NCBI RefSeq assembly: GCF_023703085.1
Contig: NZ_JAMQJY010000004.1
Coordinates: 62,001 to 126,000, forward strand
Direction: 5' to 3'
DNA: 64,000 bases
DNA from: Alkalicoccobacillus plakortidis
Lineage (GTDB): Bacteria; Bacillota; Bacilli; Bacillales; Bacillaceae_D
The notes beneath the pieces are model-generated. The model saw nothing but the letters and a program-made list of their open reading frames with translations. It searched no databases and was not told the origin of the DNA. The translations under genes were made by a program, and so were the position numbers. Positions 1 to 10,860 of the stretch are shown piece after piece (the first letter of the stretch is position 1; the number at the start of each line of letters is the position of its first letter).

Positions 1-1079
1 TATCAGGGATAGCGGGAAATATAGGGAATAACCTTCTTACCAATGATCCTCAGCAGCGTCCTGTTTTTGGAGGATTAAACATGATTTACTCCATGCTTTT
101 CTATTCTGGAGTAACTCTTTTTCTAACTGTTTATTTAACAGGAAAATATAGCTTTAGTGATGTGCAATTGTTTCATGAGATGACAATTTTCACACTTATT
201 ATTACAGCAATTGGATATGGATTATCCTCTATAGCCATTCGTTCAAAAGACAAAATCGAAAATTTTGGAGAAGGAAAAAATACAGAACGTGTAAAATTCA
301 GAGACTTGTGGCCTATGCTTAAAGGGAACCGCCCATTGCAATTATTTGTTGTAACAATGGCTACTGATAAATTGAGTTTACAAGTATCTGGGAATGTAGT
401 AGCTAATGTTATGCTTTTCGGAATTGTCATCGGTAACTACGCAATGTTAGGTATAACACAATCATTAGCTACGATACCAAACATACTAGTCTTATTCTTT
501 GGCATACGTTACGCCATGAAGTTTGGTTCGAAGAAAGGCTATGTCCTTTCAACATGGGGTTGTTTAATTAGTTATGGGTTACTATTCTTACTACTATGGT
601 TAGGCGATCCAACGCAAATTCGAATGGACAATATGGGATTCATGACCTTAGCATTTATCACTCTGTTTACGATTAGTGGTGCTGTGAGATTTGTGAGCTC
701 TTCATTTGTTCAACCTATGCTTGCAGATGTAGTTGACTATAATACGTATAAGTCAAATCGGTACGCACCAGGACTAGTCTCTGCCATTTATACGTTTATC
801 GACAAGGCTGTCTCTTCATTGCAACAGACCGTGATAGGCTTATTACTTGCATTTATTGGTTTTAGAACCGCTTTTCCTGATGTAGACACTCCTTATACTG
901 AAAAGATTTTTTGGATGACGATGTTTCTGAATTTTGGAATATTAATTATTTCATGGACACTATCACTCATTGTCATGAAATATTACGAACTGAATAAGGA
1001 ACGTATGGTCGAAATTCAAGAAATATTAGAAGAAAGAAGCAAGGGTAACACGGATGATCCTGACTTATTAGCAAAATAA
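1..1079 (+). CDS. GPH-family sugar:cation symporter (5' partial)
   Basis: Membrane transporter of the glycoside-pentoside-hexuronide:cation symporter family, which imports sugars or glycosides with Na+ or H+. The frame is open from base 3 with no stop, so the gene begins upstream of the window; the ATG at 81 is internal. The visible part (about 358 residues) starts with the family-typical TNDPQQRP stretch that follows transmembrane helix 4 and continues through about seven to eight hydrophobic segments to a hydrophilic, charged tail. A strong hairpin follows 12 bases after the stop. Its neighbours, GH2 and GH3 glycosidases and an AraC regulator, suggest it imports the oligosaccharide they cleave. 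Substrate unknown. Confidence 0.9.
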   Translation, partial: SGIAGNIGNNLLTNDPQQRPVFGGLNMIYSMLFYSGVTLFLTVYLTGKYSFSDVQLFHEMTIFTLIITAIGYGLSSIAIRSKDKIENFGEGKNTERVKFRDLWPMLKGNRPLQLFVVTMATDKLSLQVSGNVVANVMLFGIVIGNYAMLGITQSLATIPNILVLFFGIRYAMKFGSKKGYVLSTWGCLISYGLLFLLLWLGDPTQIRMDNMGFMTLAFITLFTISGAVRFVSSSFVQPMLADVVDYNTYKSNRYAPGLVSAIYTFIDKAVSSLQQTVIGLLLAFIGFRTAFPDVDTPYTEKIFWMTMFLNFGILIISWTLSLIVMKYYELNKERMVEIQEILEERSKGNTDDPDLLAK

Positions 1080-1090
1080 ATAGATCACGC

Positions 1091-1131
1091 AAAAGGTTCT
1101 GAAAATCACTTAGATTTTCAGAACCTTTTAT
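1091..1131. terminator. Terminator between transporter and AraC gene
   Basis: Perfect 17-bp inverted repeat (arms 1091-1107 and 1113-1129, loop ACTTA) with an A-run on one flank and T-run on the other, so it can serve both convergent genes. Confidence 0.85.
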
Positions 1132-1135
1132 CATG

Positions 1136-2374
1136 TTATGTAAGATGCTGTTTTTCTCGATACTGCCTTGGCGTCATACCCACCAGCTTTTTAAAAACTT
1201 TTGTGAAGTAGCTTTGATCATAGAAGCTTAAATAGGCACATATTTCAGGAATGGTGGCTTGGGTATTTTCAAGTAACCTTTTAGCTTCTTCAATTCGCTT
1301 GAATCTTATATAGTCTGTTAAAGACATCCCTACTTCTTTTTTAAATAAGACCGATAAGTATTTAGGGCTTAAATCTACATAGTTAGCGATATCATCATGC
1401 GCAATGTCTGAGTACAAATGACGTATAACGTAATCAACAGACTTACTAACCGTTTTTGAATAATGTTCATGATTCACTTGCTTAACTTTATTAGTAAATG
1501 TATAGAGCATCTCCTTGGACATTCGTTTAACGTCATCTACGTGATGTAGTGTTTCTAGTTTTTTAATATAATTATCATTCAAACGAAAAGCCTCTTCTGG
1601 ATTAAGCCCTCCATTAATTGAACTTCTGGTTACGAGCGTAATTAATGTAATCATATGAGTCTTTAACGATCGAAGATAACCTGCCTCTGAGTAAACAGAT
1701 GCAGAACCTTCCTCTTTAAGAAAAAAGGGATTATCAAGTGCATCGACTCTTCCTCCCTCCACAATTGACAGAATTTCTTTCTCAAACAATCGGTCACGAA
1801 AAGGTGGAGCACTAGGGCTTGCCTCCTCATCAATAAATAGTGGCGCATGATCATTGATAGGAGTAATGACTTCTTTATTGTTTCCTAAAATTAACTGTGG
1901 CGAAATGAAACTACCGTTAATCAAGTTGTTAATTAAAACACTCATGTTTATGAGCTTATCTAAAGTTATATTAGGGATTAATTGATAATATCGATAGACC
2001 TCTTCTCGATTAGCAAACGTTTGCTCATCCTTAATTAAACCGCTAACATTTTCTTTGCTCACAAACGATGTGGTCACAGGACCTATAATTACATTCCCAA
2101 TAAATGAATCTTCAACCATTACACTCACTATAATAAACTTCTCAAAGTAAGCTGTTTTTCGAATGATGGGTGTCGTATATATCTGGCTAGCATCGAATTT
2201 TAAGATATTTGTTGCTCTCTTTTTCTCATTATCATATAAGGGATTTAGAGATTTCTTAGATAGTACCTTCAGCACTTTACTATCTGGAGTGACAAAAAAA
2301 GCAGCAATATCAAACGTATTGCAAATCAGCTCACACTTGTCTTTTATCATCTGTATATGGACATCCAGGACCAT
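1136..2374 (-). CDS. AraC-family transcriptional regulator
   Basis: About 412 residues. The last ~100 residues form a double helix-turn-helix AraC domain: first helix pair around DIANYVDLSPKYLSVLFKK, second around IPEICAYLSFYDQSYFTKVF, ending in the usual GMTPRQYR. The N-terminal ~280 residues are a non-cupin sensor region resembling the PAS/PocR-like N-termini found in regulators beside glycosidase genes; I cannot assign a ligand. The start is uncertain: AAGGAG lies only 3 bases before the ATG at 2374, and a TTG directly precedes it. It is divergent from the GH2 gene and convergent with the transporter, so it probably controls the glycoside cluster. Confidence 0.85.
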   Translation of the reverse strand: MVLDVHIQMIKDKCELICNTFDIAAFFVTPDSKVLKVLSKKSLNPLYDNEKKRATNILKFDASQIYTTPIIRKTAYFEKFIIVSVMVEDSFIGNVIIGPVTTSFVSKENVSGLIKDEQTFANREEVYRYYQLIPNITLDKLINMSVLINNLINGSFISPQLILGNNKEVITPINDHAPLFIDEEASPSAPPFRDRLFEKEILSIVEGGRVDALDNPFFLKEEGSASVYSEAGYLRSLKTHMITLITLVTRSSINGGLNPEEAFRLNDNYIKKLETLHHVDDVKRMSKEMLYTFTNKVKQVNHEHYSKTVSKSVDYVIRHLYSDIAHDDIANYVDLSPKYLSVLFKKEVGMSLTDYIRFKRIEEAKRLLENTQATIPEICAYLSFYDQSYFTKVFKKLVGMTPRQYREKQHLT

Positions 2375-2496
2375 CAACTCCTTGATTTTAGGAACTAATA
2401 TTACTTCTATATTACTAAAAATAGAACGAGGTTTCCATAAAGATCTACCTGATAAATGATAAAATGGGATCTATAACACGTTAGTACAACAGGAAA

Positions 2497-2511
2497 ATGA
2501 AAGCGCTTGAT
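2497..2511. promoter_or_regulatory. Candidate catabolite-responsive element (cre)
   Basis: ATGAAAGCGCTTGAT matches the CcpA cre consensus WTGNAANCGNWNNCW at all but one fixed position. It lies 34 bases upstream of the GH2 start, where CcpA binding would repress the glycosidase genes in the presence of glucose. Confidence 0.5.
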
Positions 2512-2544
2512 AGTTTTTTTCAACGTGATCTTAGGAGGATGAAT

Positions 2545-4862
2545 ATGCGAAAAATAATTAATTTAAACCCAAACTGGACCTTCTCTCGCCAAGAATCTCA
2601 AATTGAAGAAGTGATGTCGACTTACCAAACATGGTCTTCCCTCTCGTTACCTCATACTTGGAATGCGATAGATGGTACAACTGGCAAGGAATATGATCGA
2701 GGAGCATATTGGTATGCAAAGTCTCTCACTTTACCTAAGGAAGATCAAGAAAAATCGGTGTTTATTGAATTTAAAGGAGCTAATAGTGTTACCGATGTCT
2801 ATTTAAATGGAGAATACCTTGGGCAACACCGTGGTGGGTATTCAATCTTTCGTTTTGATCTTACAAATCATTTTCGTTTTGGAGAAGAAAATATACTTGC
2901 AGTGAAAGTTGATAATTCAGCAATTGTTGATATTTACCCATTAAGAGCTGATTTTACGTTTTTTGGTGGCATTTATCGAGATGTAAACTTACTTGTTGTG
3001 AACCCCACTCACGTTGATCTCATGGACTATGGCTCTCAAGGTGCCTACATTGTGCAGGAAGATGTGACATCTGAGAATGCCGACATTAAGCTTAAAACAA
3101 TTATCACCAACCACTTATCAGAAGAGGAAAAAGTAAGGTTATGGATTGAAGTTTATGACCAAGACGAAACCCTAGTGAGCTATTGTGCTTCTGAGGTGAT
3201 TCTAGATGGCAAGGAGACAAGGGTCATAGAGCTAGACATGAGAATTGAAAAACCGAGGTTATGGAATGGGATCAAAGATCCTCATATGTATAAAGCAAAG
3301 ATTACTTTGCAAAAACATAATGATACAGTAGATGAACTCTCTGTTCCATTTGGTCTACGCTACTTCCATGTTGACCCAGATTCAGGATTCTATTTAAATG
3401 GACATTCACACCGACTAAATGGTGTTTCGCGTCATCAAGACCGAAAAGACAAAGGTTGGGCCATTTCCAAAGAGGATCAACAAGATGATATGGAGCTTAT
3501 CAAAGACATAGGTGCAACCTCCATTCGGCTAGCTCATTATCAACATGATTCTTATTTTTATGATTTGTGTGACCAAGAAGGAATGGTCGTTTGGGCAGAG
3601 ATTCCATTTATTACTCAGGTATCTGAAACAGATCTCACCGGAGAAAATGCAAAGGTACAATTAACAGAGCTGATACGACAGAATTATAACCACCCATCCA
3701 TTATGTTCTGGGGCATTCAAAATGAAATTCAAATTGACAGTAAGAGAGATAAAGAGGCTCGTCAGATTGTAAAAGAGTTAAACGATTTGGCTAAACAAGA
3801 GGATGCGACTCGTTTAACAACGATGGCTAATCTGTTTCTAGTAGATGAAAAAGACGAGTATAACTTTATGACCGACATTATTGGTTACAATAAATATTAT
3901 GGATGGTATACAGGGAAAGCCGAAGATTTTGCAGACTGGATTGATCTATTTCGTGCCAAAAACCCAACTACTAGTCTAGGCATTTCAGAGTATGGTGCTG
4001 AAGGAATTATTGACTATCACAGTGATAATCCGGTAGTAAAGGATTATTCAGAAGAATATCATGCGCTCTATCATGAAAAAGTGTTAGATATCTTTGCCGA
4101 TCGACCATACTTATGGTCCACCTATGTATGGAATATGTTTGATTTTGGCGCAAATATTCGTGATGAAGGTGGCGTCAAAGGACGAAATAACAAGGGTCTT
4201 GTTACTTACGACCGCAAGATAAAAAAAGATGCTTTCTACATTTATAAGGCACATTGGTCAAAACAGCCGTTTGTTCATATTACAGGAAGAAGGTATGTAG
4301 AAAGAGCAACAGACACTATTAATATAAAAGCTTATACCAATCTCTCTGAAGTGGTTTTAATGATAAACGGAGAGAAAACAGAGACATTCTCCGTACAAGG
4401 AAAAGTAGCAGTTTTTGAAGGTATTACATTAACTAAGAAGCTTAATCACATTAAGATTGTTGGAATAAGTAATAATGAAGAGTACAAAGATGAAGTCTTC
4501 TATATGAGAAAGTACTCACAGCAAACAAAAGTTATAAAGCACCAGTAGAAGATGTCGGTTCGGTCGTGGCGAACTGGTTTGTAGAGTCAGATGAAAATGA
4601 TGAGCCGCTAGAAAAAGCTGTAATTGGTGAAGGGGTCTATTCATCACGAGAAATACTAGCAGACCTCATGGAAAATGATGAAACCAAACAATGTGTCGTA
4701 AAAGTCTTAGGTGATCTTTCTGAACTACCTATGTATGGAATGATGAAGAATATGAAAGTAGATGTTCTAGCTTCCATGGACAGTGAAGGTTTGGTCTTTA
4801 CAGAAGCGAAAATAAATCGATTAAATCACAAATTAACTAGGATTAAATCTAAAAAAGATTAG
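2545..4862 (+). pseudogene. Glycoside hydrolase family 2 beta-galactosidase-like, frameshifted near its 3' end
   Basis: GH2 enzyme hydrolysing beta-galactosides or related glycosides. Start chosen at ATG 2545, six bases after AGGAGG (2533-2538). Order: N-terminal jelly-roll sugar-binding domain (RGAYWYAKSL, FKGANSVTDVYLNG), Ig-like domain, TIM barrel with acid/base Glu in FWGIQNEIQ and nucleophile Glu in GISEYGAEG. The first frame stops at 4548, but another frame, open from 4494, continues the protein (YEKVLTANKSYKAPVEDVG... ending near 4862), giving about 772 residues in all. The shift lies near 4500-4505, where TATATGAG looks like TATGAG with a duplicated TA. Either a decaying gene or an assembly error; the catalytic core is intact. 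Confidence 0.85.
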
Positions 4863-4909
4863 ATAATAACTATGGAAAATTAGATGAAGTTTAAGTAGGA
4901 GGCCCTATC

Positions 4910-7370
4910 ATGATCTATAAAGACCCACAAGAAACAATTACATCTCGAGTAGAAGATCTACTTGTCCGAATGACATTAAAAGAAAAAGTGTCTCAGCTTT
5001 TTGGACTTGTTAACCATGGACAGGATGATCCACTAAAAAACGTAAGTAAGAAATACCTAGATGGCGTAGGAACATTAAGCTTCTTAAATAGTTCTCAAAC
5101 AGGTGATCATAAGAAAGATATGGAAACGTTAAAAAAGCTACAATCCTTCTTCGTTAATGAGACACGTTTAGGTATTCCGGTACTGATTCATAATGAAGGG
5201 ATCGCAGGGGCTCAAATCCCAGGAGCAACCACTTTTCCTCAATCAATGAATGTAGCTTCTACGTGGGAACCAGAACTTGCTATAAAAATGGGGGAAGTTG
5301 TAAAAAAACAGCTAATGGCGTTTGGTATAAGAGCCGTTCACTCTCCATTATTTGATCTTGGACGTGACCCAAGGTGGGGCAGAATCGGGGAAACATATGG
5401 GGAAGATCCTTACCTCGTTGCTCAAATGGGGACCGCTTATGTTAAAGGGGTGCAAGGTGAGCAAGAAGTAATGGCTGCAGCTAAGCATTTTGTAGGCTAT
5501 GGCAATACAGAGGGTGGAAGGAATGGCGGCGAACAACAACTAGCAGAAAGAAAGCTACTAGATACGTATTGCTTCCCTTTTGAAGCGGCTATTCATGAGG
5601 GGCATGTCATGGGAATTATGAATAGTTATGGGATCGTTAATGAACAACCAGTATCTACATCCAAGTGGCTATTAACAGATATATTAAAAGAAAAACTTGG
5701 GTTCTCTGGCGTAGTCGTTGCGGATTATGGAAGTGTGAGTCATGCTCATTCCAGGTATCGTGTAGCAGAGAGCAGAAAAGAAACAGCCATTATGGCTCTT
5801 CAAGCTTGGATGGATGTTGAACAACCAAATAATATCTGCTTTCAGTATCTTGAAGAGGCTATAGAACAAGGGGATTTAGATGAAGAATATGTAGACCGTG
5901 CTGTTAGAAAAGTCTTAGAAACTAAGTTTGCATTAGGGTTGTTTGAATCACCATATGAGGTAGGGAATTTCCAAGAAGAGATAAAGAAAGAACAGAATCA
6001 ACTTCTTTCACAAGAGATTGCAGAAAAATCAATCGTGCTTGTTAAAAATGAGCAGGATGTTCTACCATTAAAAAAGCAAGTGAAAGTTGCAGTTATAGGT
6101 CCATCTGCCGCAAACGTCGTTAACTTCTTTGGAGGGTATTCATCACTCGGTTCAGCTGACACAACAACCGGAGATTTTGATCGATCTGAGGACGATAACT
6201 TTATTAAGATGGCCTATGATACAGTTGTGACGGAACATCGGGACATGCTAAAAGAACAAGGGATCGTGTTTGATGATCAACCTTCTCCTGAGCAAAAAGA
6301 AGCCATTATTACGATGCTTAAGAAAAGAAGAAGAACTTCAAATAAAGTTTACAAAACAATGGAAGAATTTATTGAGTTATTCTATCCCTCTTGCCGCACA
6401 GTTAAAGAGGTACTTGAAGAAGAGTTAGGCCTAGAGAATGTTGTCTATGAAAAAGGTTGTGAGATCAATACATCTATTCAAGGTGGATTAGAGAAGGTCC
6501 AGAAAGTCGTACAGCAAGCTGATATTGTCATTGCCGTTCTTGGTGGGCGTGAAAGCATGCGTGCTCCTGATGCAACCTCTGGAGAAAATAAAGACAATAT
6601 TCACATTGATGTAGAGAAGCCACAGATTGAGATGATGGATGAAGTATTTAAACATAATAAACCAGTCATTACTGTTGTCGTTGATGGACGACCTCTATCA
6701 AACTCAACAATCAATGAAAAAAGTCAAGCGGTCATTTACTCATGGTTACCCGCACAAGCAGGAGCAAAAGCAATAGTTAATGTGTTAACTGGCGCAGTAA
6801 ACCCAAGCGGAAAATTGCCAGTCACCATCGTTAAGGATAAAGGTCAGATCCCAATGTATGCAAGCCGAGCTCCATTTTATTTAGAGATAAACGACTGGGC
6901 TGAATATATTGATTATGATAAAAATAAGCCTCAGTATCCCTTTGGACATGGTCTAAGCTACACTTCTTATCAATATAGTAACTTAGAAATAGATAAAGAA
7001 GTTGCATCAGATGGTGAACTTCATGTTCGTTTTAACATAACAAACACTGGATATAATCAAGGTGATGAAATTGTTCAAATCTATATTCGCGACTGTTTCA
7101 GTGAGGTTGCCCGACCTACTAAACAGCTAGCTTGGCTTTGCTAAAGTTCATCTTGATGTGGATGAGTCGAAAGAAGTCTCGTTTACGATTAATATGAAAC
7201 AATTAGCCTTCCATGACATAAATATGGAGCAAGTTGTTGAACCAGGTAAGATGGAAGTATACGTTGGCGCTTCATCAGAAGACATTCGTTTAGTAGATAC
7301 GTTTAACATAATAGGAGAAAAAACTAAGATTGATCGAAAAGTGTTTTCGTCAGAAGTAACGATAAGATAA
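4910..7370 (+). pseudogene. Glycoside hydrolase family 3 beta-glucosidase-like, frameshifted
   Basis: GH3 glycosidase, start after AGGAGG, about 819 residues when rejoined. Seen: DLGRDPRWGRIGETYGEDP and AAKHFVGYG of the N-terminal barrel, nucleophile Asp in GVVVADYGSV, the second alpha/beta domain (IVLVKNEQDVLPLKK) and a C-terminal fibronectin-III-like domain. The first frame ends at 7144; the domain continues from 7134 in the next frame (GFAKVHLDVDESKEV). Removing one T at 7132/7133 in GCTTGG restores K-Q-L-A-G-F. Residue 300 is Trp in AWMDVEQPN where the family almost always has Gly (AGMD). Same operon as the GH2 gene, 47 bases downstream. Confidence 0.88.
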
Positions 7371-7412
7371 TAGTAAGGGCCTAGAACACACCTCTTTTAT
7401 CCAAAATAAGGA

Positions 7413-7455
7413 CCTTACAATGATGTCGTTTGACACGTCATTGTAAGGCCTTTTT
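7413..7455 (+). terminator. Rho-independent terminator after GH3 gene
   Basis: Arms CCTTACAATGA (7413-7423) and TCATTGTAAGG (7438-7448) followed by CCTTTTT. Confidence 0.8.
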
Positions 7456-7576
7456 CTATGAGGAAACTGGACAATTTTGTCTGCACGGAAGCAGAGTTTA
7501 TCCGGTATGCGGTGAGAATGAGCTCCCCCCTCTATGAAATGAATGCTTTAAAGTAACATCATAATCCATCTTTAGA

Positions 7577-8164
7577 TCATATCGTCCTATTATGAATAAT
7601 TGAGAATTGTGCCACTAGGAATCTAGGTGTATAAGGCATGTCGTTGTTAAGCCACGCAATGATGGTCCCTATTATAGCCGATGAATCATACCAGGCTAAA
7701 ACCTCCTCTTCCACACCGGTTTTCGTAATAAATGATCCCTCTCTCCTTTCTCCGATCTGCGAAACGATTCTATTAATTAAGAATTCTATTAGACGATTTT
7801 TAAATAATGGTACCCCTCTAGTTCCTAATATAACTTTATAAAAAACGGCTTGGCTAGAAATATGTTCAAGTAAATTAATCATTGGTTGCCAATTTGTATT
7901 ATGACTATCATCTTTATACGAGGTCTTATCTTCTAAATCTTTAGATATTTGGTCAATCATATCTTGAGCCAGTTTTTCTAGCATATCTGGAATATCTTTA
8001 TAGTGAGAATAAAACGTAACCCGATTAATATTTGCTCGTTTCGCTAATGTATTTACGGTTATTTTTTCAATTTCTATCTCTTGTAGTAATTCGATTAAAG
8101 CATCTTTAAGTGATTTACGCGTCCGTCTCACTCTAAGATCCGGATAATTATTTTCAAATTTCAT
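7577..8164 (-). CDS. TetR-family transcriptional regulator
   Basis: 195 residues. N-terminal TetR helix-turn-helix: ALIELLQEIEIEKITVNTLAKRANINRVTFYSHYKD at roughly residues 22-57. The C-terminal part resembles the TetR_C_7-like domain of DhaS/YvdT-type regulators. RBS AGGAG precedes the ATG. It is divergent from an EmrB/QacA-type drug transporter, with a perfect palindrome between them (8280-8304), so it most likely represses that transporter and itself. Ligand unknown. Confidence 0.88.
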   Translation of the reverse strand: MKFENNYPDLRVRRTRKSLKDALIELLQEIEIEKITVNTLAKRANINRVTFYSHYKDIPDMLEKLAQDMIDQISKDLEDKTSYKDDSHNTNWQPMINLLEHISSQAVFYKVILGTRGVPLFKNRLIEFLINRIVSQIGERREGSFITKTGVEEEVLAWYDSSAIIGTIIAWLNNDMPYTPRFLVAQFSIIHNRTI

Positions 8165-8279
8165 GTTATTACTCCTCTTTTCTACTAAAACAAAAAATTA
8201 AATGACGTTTCTGTATACACTTGTTATTTATCTTACATAAAGAAGAAGATTGTTATTTGATGAATGACCTTTCAGCGAA

Positions 8280-8304
8280 TATAATTTACACTATGTAAAT
8301 TATA
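8280..8304. promoter_or_regulatory. Palindromic operator between tetR and MFS gene
   Basis: Perfect inverted repeat with 11-bp arms, TATAATTTACA and TGTAAATTATA, separated by CTA. Position in the divergent intergenic region makes it the likely binding site of the adjacent TetR regulator. Confidence 0.6.
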
Positions 8305-8348
8305 CAACATTAAGTAAATTAATTGTAGTAGGAAGGATTTGAAATACA

Positions 8349-9792
8349 TTGAAGAAAGAAATGAACTCTGATGTGCCTTTAAAAAAGAACGTTATCGTTA
8401 TGATCATGATACTCGGAACTTTTCTTACGGCATTAAATCAAACGATCATGAGTGTGGCGACCCCAGAGGTAATGAAAGACCTAGAGATTTCAGCATCTAC
8501 TGCACAATGGCTAACAACAGGATATTTGTTAGTAAATGGGGTACTTATTCCAATTACGGCCTTCTTTATGAAACGATTCTCAACTCGGCAACTCTTTATG
8601 AGTTCAATGATTATTTTTCTATTTGGTACAACGATATCAGCTGTAGCCATAAACTTTCCGCTTCTTTTAAGTGGACGTTTAATTCAAGCAATTGGTGCAG
8701 GAATCATCATCCCCTTATTATATAATGTGGTGTTAACACTCTATCCTCCATCTAAAAGAGGCACAGTAATGGGTATGGTTTCACTAGCCATTCTTTTTGC
8801 TCCAGCAATCGGACCAACTGTAGCTTGGTTATGTATTAGACCAATATTCATGGCAAGCCATGTTTTACAGTCTAATACCTGTGATCATTATCATTATTAT
8901 TAGTAGCTATTTTTATCTAAGAAACATATCAGAGACATCCAAAGCTAAGGCTGATATTCGAAGCGTCATCCTTTCAACTGTTGGTTTCACAGGGATCTTG
9001 TACGGTTTTAGTGTGGCTGGTGAACAAGGGTGGTCAAGCTTAATCGTCCTTTCTTCTCTAGGTATAGGGTTAATAGCCATTGCTCTATTTACTCGCAGAC
9101 AGTTAGTTTCAAAAGATCCACTACTTGATTTAAGTACATTTAAATATGGAAAATTCACTTTGTTTAACATTATTAATATCGGTATTACCATTATCATGTA
9201 TGCAGATATGATTTTGTTACCTCTCTATCTTCAAAGTTCAAGAGGTTACTCTGCAATGGAAGCAGGATTACTGTTATTACCCGGAGCCATTTTAATGGGT
9301 TTACTTAGTCCGGTTGCCGGAAAGATTTATGATCGATTTGGCGCAAAGTGGATTACGATTGTTGGAATACTCATAACCATTTTGACTACTATTCCGTTTA
9401 CGGTATTAACAAGCTCAACCGATTACTATTACCTTCTTCTGATGTCAACTGGTCGGCGAATTGGTATGGCTCTATTAATTACACCCATACAGACAGCTGG
9501 GTTAAATCAAATACCAACTTACTTGAGCTCTCATGCTTCGGCCATATGGAATACCGTTAGGCAGGTAGCAGGTGCTTTAGGGACGTCCTTACTTGTAACT
9601 GTGATGACGATCGGTACGACTAATACCCTTCTCAATCTCACTGATTCGACTGAAGATGGGCAAGCTGATTTAATGACATTGGCTTCTATTCAAGGTGTAA
9701 ACGATGCCTACTTTGTCATTGTTGTTATTGGAGTGGTTAGCTTAGTATTATCATTCTTCATCGGTAATGATAAACAAATTAGAGAAGGCTAA
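8349..9792 (+). pseudogene. DHA2 (EmrB/QacA-type) multidrug MFS transporter, frameshifted
   Basis: Fourteen-helix-type major facilitator drug:H+ antiporter, about 480 residues when rejoined. The N-terminal half has the family motif LNQTIMSVATPEVMKDL, WLTTGYLL and GRLIQAIGAG; the second half continues with DQYSWQAMFYSLIPV and IQTAGLNQIP. The first frame runs off after GPTVA into a stop at 8903; the second frame resumes at 8827 (GYVLDQYSWQ). Removing one T at 8825/8826 of GCTTGG restores the family sequence. Start is probably the TTG at 8349 (AGGAAGG 12 bases upstream), possibly ATG 8361. Regulated by the divergent TetR. Confidence 0.85.
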
Positions 9793-9875
9793 TCTCTAGA
9801 TAAAAAGGCATGATGCAAAAGGAACTGGAGGCAGGAACAAAACTTAAAATCTTCTCTAGAAACACGAACGGTGCA

Positions 9876-10015
9876 GAAAATTCGCTACAGGAGAATCCCT
9901 CGCTTTCCATGGGCACGGCCTTAGCTTCAGCCCTTGAAGTGGAAAAGTGTCACTTCACTGTCGGTCTGGCTCGTGCTGTCCCACAGGAGTCTCGGGTTCT
10001 CCTACGCGAGTTATG
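9876..10015. repeat. Imperfect inverted-repeat intergenic element (REP-like)
   Basis: GC-richer than its surroundings. A left part beginning CTACAGGAGAA (near 9886) pairs imperfectly with a right part ending TTCTCCTACGCG (near 10009), giving a long interrupted stem. It resembles the GC-rich intergenic repeats common in Bacillaceae genomes (cores such as CGCTTTCC...GGGCACGGC). An open frame across it has no coding features. Confidence 0.45.
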
Positions 10016-10032
10016 TAAGAACACGAAGAGAA

Positions 10033-10064
10033 GAATGATCCAAGCTAGGATCATTCGTCTTTTA
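10033..10064. terminator. Hairpin terminator
   Basis: Arms GAATGATCC (10033-10041) and GGATCATTC (10048-10056), then GTCTTTT. It follows the MFS gene and the repeat element. Confidence 0.65.
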
Positions 10065-10133
10065 TTCATGCTTATATACTTCTGTCCCAACCTCTATTCC
10101 GAGGGATGTATTTAGAAGATGATTATTTTGACC

Positions 10134-10721
10134 TTATTTAAATTGATTAACATGATAAAACAATAAAGTCTTAAGAGATTCCTCTCTCTCATTATTCTCC
10201 AACCACATCTCTACAGAAACTCGAAAAGCAGCCATATGAATTGCGACTTGGAAACGAATGTGATCTTTATCGGTATCTTTAAAGGAAATGCAGAGGTCAT
10301 CGCAGATCACTATTTCTGGTTCTAAAAGTTTGTATAGAAACAAAGATGATATAGATTCGGCTTGCTTTGAGATATGATATCGGATCATCAGATTTTCTTT
10401 ATTCTGTTCATACTTCTCTGAGAGCACGGAAAAGATCGTTTGAAGAGCCTGATCAAGAGAATCACTACTTGATTGAATTAGCTGCAATCGCTCATCTTTA
10501 GTCGTTATAGGTGAGCCTGTAAGAATCTCTTCTTTGGACGCAAAATATCGAAAGAAAGTCCGAGAGGACATCATGACTTCATCTGTAATATCTTTAATTG
10601 ATGTATTTTCATATCCTTTTTCTAGAAATAAACGCAGTGCGGCTGTCTCAATATCATTTTGAGCTTTTCTTTTTTTAAATTCCCTTAGACTTAAATTATG
10701 AATACCATAACTCTCATTCAT
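10134..10721 (-). CDS. TetR-family transcriptional regulator
   Basis: 195 residues from the ATG at 10721, which has GGAGG ten bases upstream; an ATG at 10811 lacks a binding site. TetR helix-turn-helix near residues 20-60: AALRLFLEKGYENTSIKDITDEVMMSSRTFFRYFASKEEIL, with the FFRYF variant typical of actinobacterial-like P450 and MftR-type regulators. C-terminal TetR_C-like helices. Divergent from a cytochrome P450 gene, with a perfect 15-bp palindrome in between, so it probably represses the P450-SDR unit. Confidence 0.87.
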   Translation of the reverse strand: MNESYGIHNLSLREFKKRKAQNDIETAALRLFLEKGYENTSIKDITDEVMMSSRTFFRYFASKEEILTGSPITTKDERLQLIQSSSDSLDQALQTIFSVLSEKYEQNKENLMIRYHISKQAESISSLFLYKLLEPEIVICDDLCISFKDTDKDHIRFQVAIHMAAFRVSVEMWLENNEREESLKTLLFYHVNQFK

Positions 10722-10747
10722 TTTTACATCTTTCCTCCGTTGACTTA

Positions 10748-10762
10748 TGTCACAGTGTGACA
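10748..10762. promoter_or_regulatory. Palindromic operator between tetR and P450 gene
   Basis: TGTCACAGTGTGACA, a perfect 7-1-7 inverted repeat, immediately next to TATAAT (10764-10769). Likely binding site of the adjacent TetR protein. Confidence 0.6.
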
Positions 10763-10860
10763 CTATAATTTTAATAAGCTTAATATTAATGCTTACTCTA
10801 TCACATTTCAATTTCTTTTTTAAACGAACTTGTTAATTAGACAGAGAGGGTGAAGAAAAG

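Noticed and set aside
9810-10115. 101-codon open frame after the MFS gene
   Set aside because: It spans a GC-rich inverted-repeat element and a terminator; composition and lack of similarity argue against coding.
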